A stretch of DNA of 64,000 nucleotides from Streptomyces sp. DSM 110735 (GTDB lineage Bacteria > Actinomycetota > Actinomycetes > Streptomycetales > Streptomycetaceae). The stretch covers positions 62,001 through 126,000 of the forward strand of contig NZ_JACYHF010000018.1 of the NCBI RefSeq assembly GCF_016482685.1, written 5' to 3'. This document shows positions 1 to 8,062 of this stretch, one piece after another. The translations under genes were made by a program, and so were the position numbers. Every line of letters begins with the position of its first letter. Position 1 is the stretch's first letter. Below the pieces are notes generated by a model. It did not search any database and was not told the origin of the DNA. It saw only the letters and a program-made list of their open reading frames with translations.

Positions 1-68
1 TCCGCAAGGGCGCCGCGCTGAACGCGGTGCAGATCGCGGAGCTGGTGGCGGAGGAGCTGAAGGGCTGA
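1..68 (+). CDS. asd: C-terminal end of aspartate-semialdehyde dehydrogenase (partial)
   Basis: Only the last 21 codons are present, read from position 3 to the TGA at 66-68; the rest lies outside the window. The tail reads RKGAALNAVQIAELVAEEL followed by KG, which I recognise as the conserved C-terminus of actinobacterial aspartate-semialdehyde dehydrogenase, where the RKGAALN segment closes the catalytic domain. The enzyme reduces aspartyl phosphate in lysine, threonine and methionine synthesis. The call rests on about twenty residues, so it is good for the family but cannot be checked further here. Confidence 0.72.
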   Translation, partial: RKGAALNAVQIAELVAEELKG

Positions 69-83
69 CCCGCTTGTGGTGTC

Positions 84-113
84 GGGGGCGCGCCTGTCGT
101 GATGCGCGCCCCG
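84..113. terminator. Bidirectional terminator hairpin
   Basis: GGGGCGCGC (85-93) and GCGCGCCCC (104-112) form a perfect 9-bp stem with a 10-base loop between two convergent genes. There is no T-run, as is common in Streptomyces. Confidence 0.6.
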
Positions 114-120
114 GCACGCT

Positions 121-612
121 TCACGGCCTGCGCACCTCGTACAGGAAGCAGCCGTACTCCACCGCCCTGACGTGCACGAGCGCCACCTCGGGGTCGGTGA
201 ACGCCTCGCTGAGGGCGCCGTCGAAATCCTCGGGCGGGGTGACCAGCCGACCGCCGAGAATCCGTCCGTCCCGGGAGTAGCGCCGCAGGACCCGGTGCGC
301 CCGGGTGAAAGCGAGCCCCCCGGACTCCGGACCACCGCACGCCTCGGCGTGGATGAACACCGGTCCCTGCTCGTCGTACGCCCCCGGTGCGACCCCGGTC
401 CGGGCGGCCCAGCGCCGCAGGGGCGCGTAGGAGACCAGGGCGATCCGCTCCCCGGGCGCGCTGCGCCGCAGACAGCAGCGGAGCGGGGCGCCGCCCTCGG
501 GGTCGGTGACGGCGGTGAGGGGGCGTCCGGCGTCGTCCGCCGTCCGCAGTTGGGCGAGGACCGGCTCCGTGATGGCGCACGGTACGTGAGGGGGCGTCGT
601 ATCTGTCGTCAT
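121..612 (-). CDS. DUF1203-family protein
   Basis: A 163-residue soluble protein that matches the DUF1203 family in length and layout: N-terminal ITEPVLAQLR, a central cysteine pair in the APLRCCLRR segment, an AGRPL segment, VFIHAEAC in the middle, and a C-terminal region ending VRAVEYGCFLYEVRRP. No function is established for the family. I placed the start at the ATG at 612, which begins MTTDTTPPHVP and has a GGGGAG just upstream, although the spacing is very short; the open frame extends further upstream but lacks a better signal. It is transcribed toward asd and divergently from pepN. No signal peptide or membrane segment is visible. Confidence 0.75.
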   Translation of the reverse strand: MTTDTTPPHVPCAITEPVLAQLRTADDAGRPLTAVTDPEGGAPLRCCLRRSAPGERIALVSYAPLRRWAARTGVAPGAYDEQGPVFIHAEACGGPESGGLAFTRAHRVLRRYSRDGRILGGRLVTPPEDFDGALSEAFTDPEVALVHVRAVEYGCFLYEVRRP

Positions 613-724
613 GCTCCCCAGGCTCGTCGCCGGGCGGGCCGGTGACCGGCGGGTTATGGACATCGCGTTCGCGGAAGTTGCGTGGAAGGATGGCGCAACC
701 CACACATAACGAGGAGATGACCGC

Positions 725-3298
725 GTGCCTGGCACAAACCTGACTCGCGAAGAGGCGCAGCAGCGGGCGGAGCTGCTCACCGTTGACTCGTACGAGATCG
801 ATCTCGACCTGTCCGGCGCGCAGGAGGGAGGGACCTACCGGTCCGTGACCACGGTGCGCTTCGACGTCGAGCGGAACAATGTCGACTCCTTCATCGACCT
901 GGTCGCCCCGACGGTGCACGAGGTGACGCTGAACGGCGACGCGCTGGACCCGGCGGAGGTCTTCAAGGACTCGCGGATCGCGCTGCCCGGACTGCTCCAG
1001 GGGCGCAACGTCCTGCGGGTGGTCGCGGACTGCGCGTACACCAACACCGGTGAGGGTCTGCACCGGTTCGTCGACCCGGTGGACGAACAGGCGTACCTGT
1101 ACACGCAGTTCGAGGTGCCGGACGCGCGGCGCGTGTTCGCCTCCTTCGAGCAGCCGGACCTCAAGGCGACCTTCCAATTCACGGTGAAGGCGCCCGAGGG
1201 CTGGACGGTCATCTCCAACTCCCCCACCCCGGAGCCCAAGGACAACGTCTGGGCGTTCGAGCCGACCCCGCGCATCTCGTCGTACATCACGGCGCTGATC
1301 GTCGGCCCGTACCACTCGGTGCACAGCGTGTACGAGAAGGACGGGCAGTCCGTGCCGCTCGGCATCTACTGCCGTCCCTCGCTCGCGGAGTACCTGGACT
1401 CGGACGCGATCTTCGAGGTCACGCGGCAGGGCTTCGACTGGTTCCAGGAGAAGTTCGACTTCGCGTACCCGTTCAAGAAGTACGACCAGCTCTTCGTGCC
1501 GGAGTTCAACGCGGGCGCGATGGAGAACGCGGGCGCGGTGACCATCCGCGATCAGTACGTCTTCCGGTCCAAGGTGACCGACGCGGCGTACGAGATGCGC
1601 GCGGAGACCATCCTGCACGAGCTGGCGCACATGTGGTTCGGCGACCTGGTCACCATGGAGTGGTGGAACGACCTGTGGCTGAACGAGTCGTTCGCCACCT
1701 TCACCTCGATCGCCTGCCAGGCGTCCGCGCCGGGCTCGCGGTGGCCGCACTCGTGGACCACGTTCGCCAACTCGATGAAGACGTGGGCGTACCGGCAGGA
1801 CCAACTGCCGTCCACGCACCCGATCATGGCGGACATCCGCGACCTGGACGACGTGCTGGTCAACTTCGACGGCATCACGTACGCCAAGGGCGCCTCGGTG
1901 CTGAAGCAGTTGGTGGCGTACGTCGGTGAGGACGAGTTCTTCAACGGCGTGCAGGCGTACTTCAAGCGGCACGCGTTCGGCAACACGCGCCTGTCCGACC
2001 TGCTCGGCGCGCTGGAGGAGACCTCCGGGCGCGATCTGAAGACCTGGTCGAAGAAGTGGCTGGAGACGGCGGGCATCAACGTGCTGCGCCCCGAGGTGGA
2101 GACGGACGCGGAGGGTGTCATCACCTCCTTCGCCGTCCGCCAGGAGGCGCCCGCGCTGCCGACCGGCGCCAAGGGCGAGCCGACGCTGCGTCCGCACCGC
2201 ATCGCGATCGGTCTGTACGACCTGGACGACGCGGGCAAGCTGGTGCGGGTCAAGCGCGTCGAGCTGGACGTGGACGGCGAGCTGACGGCCGTGCCCGAGC
2301 TGTCCGGCGTGCGCCGCCCGGCGGTGATCCTGCTCAACGACGACGACCTGTCGTACGCGAAGGTCCGCCTGGACGAGGAGTCGCTGGCGGTCGTCACCGA
2401 GCACCTCGGTGACTTCGCGGAGTCCCTGCCGCGCGCGCTGAGCTGGGCTTCCGCCTGGGACATGACCCGCGACGGCGAGCTGGCCACCCGTGACTACCTC
2501 TCGCTGGTGCTCTCCGGCATCGGCAAGGAGTCCGACATCGGTGTCGTGCAGTCGCTCCAGCGCCAGGTGAAGCTGGCCGTCGACCTCTACGCGGACCCCA
2601 CCACCCGCGAGGCGCTGCTCACGCGCTGGACCGAGGCGACGCTGACCCACCTGCGCACCGCCGAGCCCGGCAGCGACCACCAGCTCGCCTGGGCCCGCGC
2701 CTTCGCGGCGACGGCGCGGACGCCCGACCAACTCGACCTGCTGGACGCTCTGCTGGACGGCACCCAGACCATCGAGGGTCTCGTCGTCGACACCGAGCTG
2801 CGCTGGGCCTTCGTCCAGCGGCTGGCGGCGGTCGGACGCTTCGACGAGAGCGAGATCGCGACGGAGTACGAGCGCGACCGCACCGCCGCGGGCGAGCGCC
2901 ACGCGGCGACGGCCCGTGCCTCCCGCCCGACGGCGGACGCGAAGGCGGAAGCCTGGGCGTCGGTCGTCGAGTCCGACAAGCTCCCCAACGCCGTCCAGGA
3001 AGCGGTCATCGCCGGTTTCGTCCAGACGGACCAGCGCGAACTCCTCGCCCCGTACACCGACCGCTACTTCGAGATCCTCAAGGACGCCTGGGCCTCCCGC
3101 TCCCACGAGATGGCCCAGCAGATCGCGGTCGGCCTCTACCCCGCGGTCCAGGTCTCGCAGGACACCCTGACGAAGACGGACGCCTGGCTGGAGTCCGCCG
3201 CCCCGAACGCGGCCCTGCGCCGCCTGGTCTCGGAGTCCCGCGCGGGCATCGAACGAGCGCTGCGGGCACAGGCGGCGGACGCGGCGGCTTCCGCGTAA
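725..3298 (+). CDS. pepN: Aminopeptidase N, M1 metallopeptidase
   Basis: An 857-residue cytoplasmic zinc aminopeptidase that removes N-terminal residues from peptides. The substrate-anchoring GAMEN motif is at residues 264-268. The zinc-binding signature HELAH is at 298-302, with the third ligand in NESFA (Glu321), giving the complete HExxH-x18-E arrangement. The length is right for the Streptomyces PepN family, with an N-terminal beta domain (about 20-200), the catalytic domain (200-430) and a helical C-terminal domain. The start is the GTG at 725, preceded by GAGGAG at about 710. A strong hairpin follows the stop. It reads divergently from the DUF1203 gene. Confidence 0.97.
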   Translation: MPGTNLTREEAQQRAELLTVDSYEIDLDLSGAQEGGTYRSVTTVRFDVERNNVDSFIDLVAPTVHEVTLNGDALDPAEVFKDSRIALPGLLQGRNVLRVVADCAYTNTGEGLHRFVDPVDEQAYLYTQFEVPDARRVFASFEQPDLKATFQFTVKAPEGWTVISNSPTPEPKDNVWAFEPTPRISSYITALIVGPYHSVHSVYEKDGQSVPLGIYCRPSLAEYLDSDAIFEVTRQGFDWFQEKFDFAYPFKKYDQLFVPEFNAGAMENAGAVTIRDQYVFRSKVTDAAYEMRAETILHELAHMWFGDLVTMEWWNDLWLNESFATFTSIACQASAPGSRWPHSWTTFANSMKTWAYRQDQLPSTHPIMADIRDLDDVLVNFDGITYAKGASVLKQLVAYVGEDEFFNGVQAYFKRHAFGNTRLSDLLGALEETSGRDLKTWSKKWLETAGINVLRPEVETDAEGVITSFAVRQEAPALPTGAKGEPTLRPHRIAIGLYDLDDAGKLVRVKRVELDVDGELTAVPELSGVRRPAVILLNDDDLSYAKVRLDEESLAVVTEHLGDFAESLPRALSWASAWDMTRDGELATRDYLSLVLSGIGKESDIGVVQSLQRQVKLAVDLYADPTTREALLTRWTEATLTHLRTAEPGSDHQLAWARAFAATARTPDQLDLLDALLDGTQTIEGLVVDTELRWAFVQRLAAVGRFDESEIATEYERDRTAAGERHAATARASRPTADAKAEAWASVVESDKLPNAVQEAVIAGFVQTDQRELLAPYTDRYFEILKDAWASRSHEMAQQIAVGLYPAVQVSQDTLTKTDAWLESAAPNAALRRLVSESRAGIERALRAQAADAAASA

Positions 3299-3321
3299 CC
3301 CGCCCTGCGGTTGTGCATGAC

Positions 3322-3349
3322 GGGCGCCCGGCTTCACGGCCGGGCGCCC
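3322..3349. terminator. Bidirectional terminator hairpin
   Basis: GGGCGCCCGGC (3322-3332) and GCCGGGCGCCC (3339-3349) form a perfect 11-bp stem with a 6-base loop between convergent pepN and the gene ending at 3390. Confidence 0.8.
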
Positions 3350-3389
3350 GCCTGCGTCGGTACGGGTCCGACGAAGCGGCCGGTGGCGG

Positions 3390-4475
3390 TTACGAAACGC
3401 TCCGGGTGGAGTTGGCGGCGGCGACGGCGCGTTCGGCGTCGAAGGCGGCGACGGGGTCCTTACGGTTGTTCCAGGGTTCGGCGCCGCACCAGGGACCTAT
3501 ACGGCGGAACTGGTCGAGAGCCTCGTCGAACAATCCCGAGTGGCTGAGCCGGTGGGCGAGAACGTGGCGCAGCGGAGGCAGGTACGGATTGTCCTCGGGT
3601 ACCTGGTTCAGAGCCCGGTGCACGTCCGCGAGCAGGCGCTTGCGCGCGGACGAGGGAGCTGTCGGCAGCTTGCCCTGGCGTTTGATGTGTTCGGCCACGG
3701 CGTAGAGGTAGACGCCGGCGAGGGGGCTGCCGGGAGGGCAGGCGTGTATCGCGCGCTCACCGAAGGCGAGCATCTCGTGGTCGGTGCCGTGCCACTTGGG
3801 GGTCCAGTACTCCAGCGCCTGGCGGTGCCCCATGAAGTGGTGCGGGGCACGCCGGATCAACTCGTTCCAGAGCGAACGGAACTGCCCGTGGGGGAACTTG
3901 AGACCGCGCGCGGCGGTCACCATGACGACCCACGGTCCCGGGTCCCGGGGTGCGAACACCGCCGCCCGCCGTGCGGTCTCGACCGCGGCGTGAAGGTGGT
4001 CCTGGAACTGGCGCATGTGCGCCGCGGAAACCTCGCGGGCGTACCCGCCGCCGCGGATGGCCCATCCGGTGTGCAGCAGCACGTAGGCGCTGAGCGTGGC
4101 GGCGTCGCCGCTGTCCGGCCGTTCCTGGCTCCATCGTGTGAGCCACGCGCCGTCCTCGGCGGCCATCCCGCCGAGCAACTCGACGCGATGCCAGCGTTCG
4201 TCCCAGTCCCGGCCCGCGCGGTCGAGGTACGCGGCAGCGGGCCGCCAGTCGCCCGCCCACGCCGCTTCCGCGAGCGCCGCGAGTTCCTGCCGGGCACTCG
4301 CCGGAAGCGGCGGACCCGCACGACCGGGGTCCAACTCGGCACGGGACGGCAGGTCGTAGCGTGCCGGGTCGAAGCGTCGCGCGGCGAGTTTCGCCCGTGC
4401 CCGCGCCAGCGGCTGCCGGAACAGCAGCCCCCCGAGCAGGGCGAACACCACGACGACGAAGAGAATCTGCATCAC
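3390..4475 (-). CDS. Membrane-anchored helical-repeat protein, function unknown
   Basis: A 361-residue protein. Residues 1-20 form one hydrophobic anchor (MMQILFVVVVFALLGGLLF), followed by a basic stretch. The remainder is helical and rich in Ala, Trp and Arg, like a tetratricopeptide array: repeated pairs such as ELAALAEAAWAGDW, AVETARRAAVFAPRDPGPW and VLAHRLSHSGLFDEALDQF suggest two-helix units. No catalytic motif is seen. It is probably tethered to the inner face of the membrane as a scaffold, but this is inference from composition. Two adjacent ATG codons make the start uncertain by one residue. The neighbours give no functional clue. Confidence 0.7.
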   Translation of the reverse strand: MMQILFVVVVFALLGGLLFRQPLARARAKLAARRFDPARYDLPSRAELDPGRAGPPLPASARQELAALAEAAWAGDWRPAAAYLDRAGRDWDERWHRVELLGGMAAEDGAWLTRWSQERPDSGDAATLSAYVLLHTGWAIRGGGYAREVSAAHMRQFQDHLHAAVETARRAAVFAPRDPGPWVVMVTAARGLKFPHGQFRSLWNELIRRAPHHFMGHRQALEYWTPKWHGTDHEMLAFGERAIHACPPGSPLAGVYLYAVAEHIKRQGKLPTAPSSARKRLLADVHRALNQVPEDNPYLPPLRHVLAHRLSHSGLFDEALDQFRRIGPWCGAEPWNNRKDPVAAFDAERAVAAANSTRSVS

Positions 4476-4565
4476 GACACAAGATCATGAAGTCGTGAAC
4501 AGCGGAGTTCAAGGGATCTCCACCGGACCGCGACGGTCGACAAGCCCCGACAGCAGGAGGACACC

Positions 4566-4969
4566 GTGAGCGACAGCGACTGGGTCAGTACCTCGATGCC
4601 CTATCTGACACCCCGGGAGCAGGGGCAGCCGGAGTCATCGAACTCGACGGGATGCCCTGTGAGTTGACGGACACCTACTACCCCGCCGGCATCGCCCGCG
4701 GCACCCCTCTCGCCGAGCGGCGGAAGATTCCCGGTGGGGCGGTCACCCTGCTCGCCCGGCTCGGGCATCGAGGTGTTCGGGTCCGGGAGGACGTGACCGC
4801 TCGGATGCCCGGCGCCGAGGAGTGCGGGGTGCTGCGGATGGCGCCGGACGAGCCCGTGCTCCTGTTGAGCCGGGTCACGCTGGACGGCGCCGACCGCCCC
4901 GTCCAGGCGGACCTGATGGTCATGCCGGCGCGGCGGCAGCGGCTGCGCTACGAGATGCGGCTCGGGTGA
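4566..4969 (+). pseudogene. Decayed GntR-family (UTRA domain) regulator
   Basis: AGGAGG at about 4556 precedes a GTG at 4566 that opens SDSDWVSTSMPYLTPREQGQP, a segment I recognise as the linker of GntR/UTRA regulators near streptomycete mobile genes. After a few codons the frame runs into a stop. The sequence then continues in another frame (from about 4640 to 4969) as VIELDGMPCELTDTYYPAG and further typical UTRA sequence to RLRYEMRLG. The helix-turn-helix is missing and the part between the two blocks is deleted, so this is a remnant with an internal deletion and frameshift. The second block has its own ATG at 4652, giving a 105-residue open frame that lacks a DNA-binding domain. Confidence 0.8.
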
Positions 4970-4972
4970 CGG

Positions 4973-5398
4973 CTACGGCCGCGCCGGGACCAGACCGTCC
5001 GCCACCAGCCCCGCAAGCACCGCCTCGCTGAGGGTCTGGACCGCCGAGAGGGGGCGGACCATGACCGTGAACTCCTTGATGCGGCCGGACTCGTCGAAGT
5101 GGAGGAGGTCGATGCCGTGGATGTCGCGGCCGTTCACCTCGGCGCGGAAGAGGAGGACGGCCGAGGGCGCCTCGGTGGGGTCCGCGTGCGTCGCCGCCGT
5201 GCCCGTGTGGTCGCCGATGTAGCGGAAGTTCTCGAAGGTGCGCAGGAGGACGCCGAAGAGGCCGAGGACCATCGGCTTGCCCTCGAAGGGGGTGAACTTC
5301 ACCGGGCTGTAGAAGCGGATGTCGTCGGTGAAGAGGTCGTCCAGGGCGGCGGCGTCGCCCTGCTCGACGGCGGTGCGGAAACGGTCGGCGGTGTTCAT
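4973..5398 (-). CDS. SnoaL-like / NTF2-fold protein
   Basis: A 141-residue alpha+beta protein of the nuclear-transport-factor-2 / SnoaL-like type: N-terminal helix RFRTAVEQGDAAALDDLF, then TDDIRFYSPV and a conical sheet with FRYIGDHTGTAATH and GIDLLHFDESGRIKEFTVM. These proteins are small cyclases, isomerases or ligand-binding domains; no substrate can be read here. The start is the ATG at 5398, with GGAG spaced 7 bases upstream; a longer frame to 5419 lacks a binding site. It is divergent from the PadR regulator at 5503, and the shared gap holds palindromic repeats, so PadR probably controls it. Confidence 0.82.
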   Translation of the reverse strand: MNTADRFRTAVEQGDAAALDDLFTDDIRFYSPVKFTPFEGKPMVLGLFGVLLRTFENFRYIGDHTGTAATHADPTEAPSAVLLFRAEVNGRDIHGIDLLHFDESGRIKEFTVMVRPLSAVQTLSEAVLAGLVADGLVPARP

Positions 5399-5414
5399 GG
5401 ACCACTCCTTCATA

Positions 5415-5446
5415 GTCATGAATGTGAGTACTCATGAATATGAGTA
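5415..5446. promoter_or_regulatory. Probable PadR operator, tandem repeats with palindrome
   Basis: The inverted repeat TACTCATGAATATGAGTA (5429-5446; 7-bp arms, 4-bp spacer) overlaps a second, less perfect copy immediately to its left (TCATGAATGTGAGTA from 5416). It sits between divergent SnoaL-like and padR genes, the usual place for an autoregulated PadR operator. Confidence 0.65.
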
Positions 5447-5502
5447 GCATGGCCGCACGGTCGGTGGACAGAGGTCACGGAGATACGTCAGGAGCAGCCC
5501 CC

Positions 5503-6075
5503 ATGGCACTACGGCACGCGGTCCTCGCCGCGCTCCTCGACGGCGAGCTCAGCGGCTACCAGCTCGCCAAGGCGTTCGACGTCGGCGTCGCCAACTTCTG
5601 GTACGCCCAGCCCCAGCAGCTCTACGCCGAGCTGAACCACCTGGAGCGGGCGGGGCTCGTCGCGGGGCGGGAGGTCGTGCAGGAGGGGCGCCCGAACAAG
5701 CGGCTGTTCCAGGTGACCGGCGCCGGGCTCGCGGAGCTGGAGACGTTCGCGGGCGCCTCCGACAAGCCGTCCTTCATCCGCGACGACCTGCTCGTCAAGG
5801 TCCAGTCCGCCGACCACGTCGACACCGCCACCCTGATCACCAGGCTCCAGGAGCGCGCCGCCTTCGCCCAGGCCAAGATCGACCTCTTCGGCAAGCTGCT
5901 GCGCACCCTGCGCGGCGACCGCGACGAGGAGGACTTCCTGCTCCACGGCGAGCGCGTCGGGCCGTACCTCACCTGCCTCCGCGGTCTCGCCTACGAGGAG
6001 GGCAATCGGGACTGGTGCGAGCGCACGGTCGCCGTCCTGGCCGAGCGGCGTCGCAGGCAGCGCAGTCGGCGGTAG
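5503..6075 (+). CDS. PadR-family transcriptional regulator
   Basis: A 190-residue regulator with the PadR winged helix at residues 1-75 (ALRHAVLAALLDGELSGYQL, then FWYAQPQQLYAELNHLERAG and GRPNKRLFQVT) and a C-terminal helical dimerisation domain of the Vir type (about 90-185). PadR proteins repress divergent genes and are released by small aromatic or other hydrophobic ligands. The start is the ATG at 5503, preceded by AGGAG at about 5490; the upstream extension to 5434 crosses the operator and is unlikely. It likely represses the SnoaL-like gene and itself, and perhaps influences the FAD monooxygenase that converges 8 bp away. Confidence 0.9.
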   Translation: MALRHAVLAALLDGELSGYQLAKAFDVGVANFWYAQPQQLYAELNHLERAGLVAGREVVQEGRPNKRLFQVTGAGLAELETFAGASDKPSFIRDDLLVKVQSADHVDTATLITRLQERAAFAQAKIDLFGKLLRTLRGDRDEEDFLLHGERVGPYLTCLRGLAYEEGNRDWCERTVAVLAERRRRQRSRR

Positions 6076-6082
6076 GAACGGA

Positions 6083-7543
6083 TTACGCCGCCGCGCCCAC
6101 GTGCTCCCGCACCGCCCGCTCCGTCTCCCCCGGGTCCTCACCGTCGTACGCCCACGCCACATAGCCGTCCGGGCGCACCAGCAGCGTCGTACGACGGTCA
6201 CCGCGCCACTCGTCCACCGTCAGGTTCGCCGGGCGCGTCCCCGCGTACCGCCCCGGCGTGATCAGCACGAAGTGCCCGTCGCGCAGCGCCTCGTACAGCC
6301 GGGTGTGCCGCGTGAGGGCGATGTCCGGGGCGCGGCGGCCGGTGAGGGGGTGGGCGCCGCGGGGGGCGGGGTAGCGGTAGCCGAGCCCGGTGATCTGGGA
6401 GGTCACCTTGCGGCGCAGGGGCGGCACCGCGGACAGGAGGGTCGCGAACGCCTCGCGGGCTGCCAGGGACCAGGGGTGTTTCGCCATCGCCAGCCGGATG
6501 ATGCCGCCGCTGCTGCGCAGGACCGTACGCCCGACCGGGTGGCGTTCGAACTGGTAGGTGTCCAGGAGCGCGGGGTCGGACCGGCCGTGCAGGACCGCCG
6601 CCAGTTTCCAGCTCAGGTTGGCGGCGTCCTGGAGACCGGTGTTCATGCCCTGGCCGCCCGCCGGGGTGTGGACGTGGGCGGCGTCGCCCGCGAGGAAGAC
6701 CCGCCCCACCCGGTACGACGGCGCCTGGCGCTCGTCGCTGTGGAAGCGGGACATCCAGCGGGCGTCGTGCATCCCGTAGTCGCGGCCGAGCGCGAGCCGG
6801 GTGATCTCCTTGATCTCCGCGAGGTCCACGGGCGCGTCGTCGGGCACGTCGTGCCGCCGGTGCCAGCCGATCACCCGGTAGTAGCCGTCGCCGAAGGGCG
6901 CGAGGAAGGCGAAGGCGTCCCCGACGGCGTTGGCGGTGAGCAGGGACGGCGGCTGCTCCGCCAGCAGTACGTCCGCCAGCACCACCGAGCGGATCACCGA
7001 GCGGCCGGGGAAGGGCAGCCCGACCGCGCGCCGTACCGTGCTGCGCATCCCGTCCGTGCCCACCACGTACGCCGCCCGCAGCCGCTCCGTACGGCCGTCC
7101 GGGCGGCTCGCCAGGACCGTGACGCCGTCCGCGTCCTGGGTCAGCCCGGTCACCTCGGTCTCGTAGCGGAAGGCGACGCCCGCCGCGACCGCGCGCCGCT
7201 CCAGGGCGCGTTCCACCTCGTACTGCGGGATCACCAGGACGTGGCGGTAGCGCGAGGGCAGCTCGGAGAGGTCGATGCGCAGGCGGCCGAAGAAGCCGAG
7301 CCGGGTCAGCGGCTCCCCGGCCGCCTCCAGTTCATCGGCGAGACCCCGCGCGTCGAGCTGTTCGAGGGTGCGGGCGTGCACGGCGAAGGCGCGGGAGAGG
7401 TTGCTGATCCGGTGCGGGCGTTTTTCGAGGACGGTGACCGGGACTCCGGCGGTCGCGAGGTCACCGGCGAGGAGCAGACCCGTGGGTCCCGCGCCGACCA
7501 CGACGACTCCGCGGCCCGCGCCGCCCTCCACGTCCGTGTCCAT
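6083..7543 (-). CDS. FAD-dependent aromatic monooxygenase (PheA/TfdB type)
   Basis: A 486-residue group A flavoprotein monooxygenase. The N-terminal FAD fold is GRGVVVVGAGPTGLLLAGDL (about residues 10-29), followed by a DG motif in YVVGTDGMRSTVRRAVGL. The second FAD-binding segment is VFLAGDAAHVHTPAGGQGMN with the GD box. The C-terminal tail resembles the thioredoxin-like domain of phenol hydroxylases and rifampicin or tetracycline monooxygenases, but is short. The substrate is likely a phenolic compound or antibiotic. The start is the ATG at 7543 with AGGAGG 7 bases upstream; an upstream extension to 7633 has no signal. Confidence 0.92.
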   Translation of the reverse strand: MDTDVEGGAGRGVVVVGAGPTGLLLAGDLATAGVPVTVLEKRPHRISNLSRAFAVHARTLEQLDARGLADELEAAGEPLTRLGFFGRLRIDLSELPSRYRHVLVIPQYEVERALERRAVAAGVAFRYETEVTGLTQDADGVTVLASRPDGRTERLRAAYVVGTDGMRSTVRRAVGLPFPGRSVIRSVVLADVLLAEQPPSLLTANAVGDAFAFLAPFGDGYYRVIGWHRRHDVPDDAPVDLAEIKEITRLALGRDYGMHDARWMSRFHSDERQAPSYRVGRVFLAGDAAHVHTPAGGQGMNTGLQDAANLSWKLAAVLHGRSDPALLDTYQFERHPVGRTVLRSSGGIIRLAMAKHPWSLAAREAFATLLSAVPPLRRKVTSQITGLGYRYPAPRGAHPLTGRRAPDIALTRHTRLYEALRDGHFVLITPGRYAGTRPANLTVDEWRGDRRTTLLVRPDGYVAWAYDGEDPGETERAVREHVGAAA

Positions 7544-7733
7544 CGGGACCGCCTCCTCGGAACGCCGGGACGTGCCGGAGCCCGCCGTCCGGCCCACCCG
7601 CCCGACCCGCCCGTCCGGCACACCGGGCGGCATACGGCTGCCCGCCCGCGCCCCGCCGGAAACACCGAGGGCGCCGCCTCCACCCGTACGCGGACGGGAG
7701 GAGCGGCGCCCTCGGAGAGCGGATGCGGGTCCG

Positions 7734-8000
7734 TCAGACCTTGGCCTCGGCCTTGGCGGACGACTTGGACGACGTGGTGCCCTTGGACTTGTCCAGCATG
7801 ACGACCAGTCCGGCGATGACGACGAACAGGCCGATCGGGAGCAGCACGTAGAGGCCGACGGTGTCGATGACGCTCAGACCGGGGCCGGGGTCGTCACCGT
7901 CGTCGCGGGTGAGCGCGAGCGCGGGGGACGACATGAGCAGCATCATCAGCGTCGTGCCGGCCGCCAGAGCACCGGCGCGCAGGGCGTTCTTCTTGTCCAC
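7734..8000 (-). CDS. Small exported membrane protein
   Basis: An 88-residue protein with an N-terminal signal sequence (basic MDKKNALRAG, hydrophobic LAAGTTLMMLLMSSPALA, probable cleavage after ALA near residue 29). One transmembrane helix follows (about 49-69, GLYVLLPIGLFVVIAGLVV), and then a Lys/Ser/Ala-rich cytoplasmic tail. Mature topology would be a short acidic extracytoplasmic segment, one helix and a basic tail. No enzyme motif is seen and I know no function for it. It lies downstream of malQ on the same strand but 62 bp from it. Confidence 0.75.
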   Translation of the reverse strand: MDKKNALRAGALAAGTTLMMLLMSSPALALTRDDGDDPGPGLSVIDTVGLYVLLPIGLFVVIAGLVVMLDKSKGTTSSKSSAKAEAKV

Positions 8001-8062
8001 GGTCCCAAACTAGCGAACGGCCCCCGGGCCCGCGCGCCCGGGGTGCCGTACTCACACCTGCC

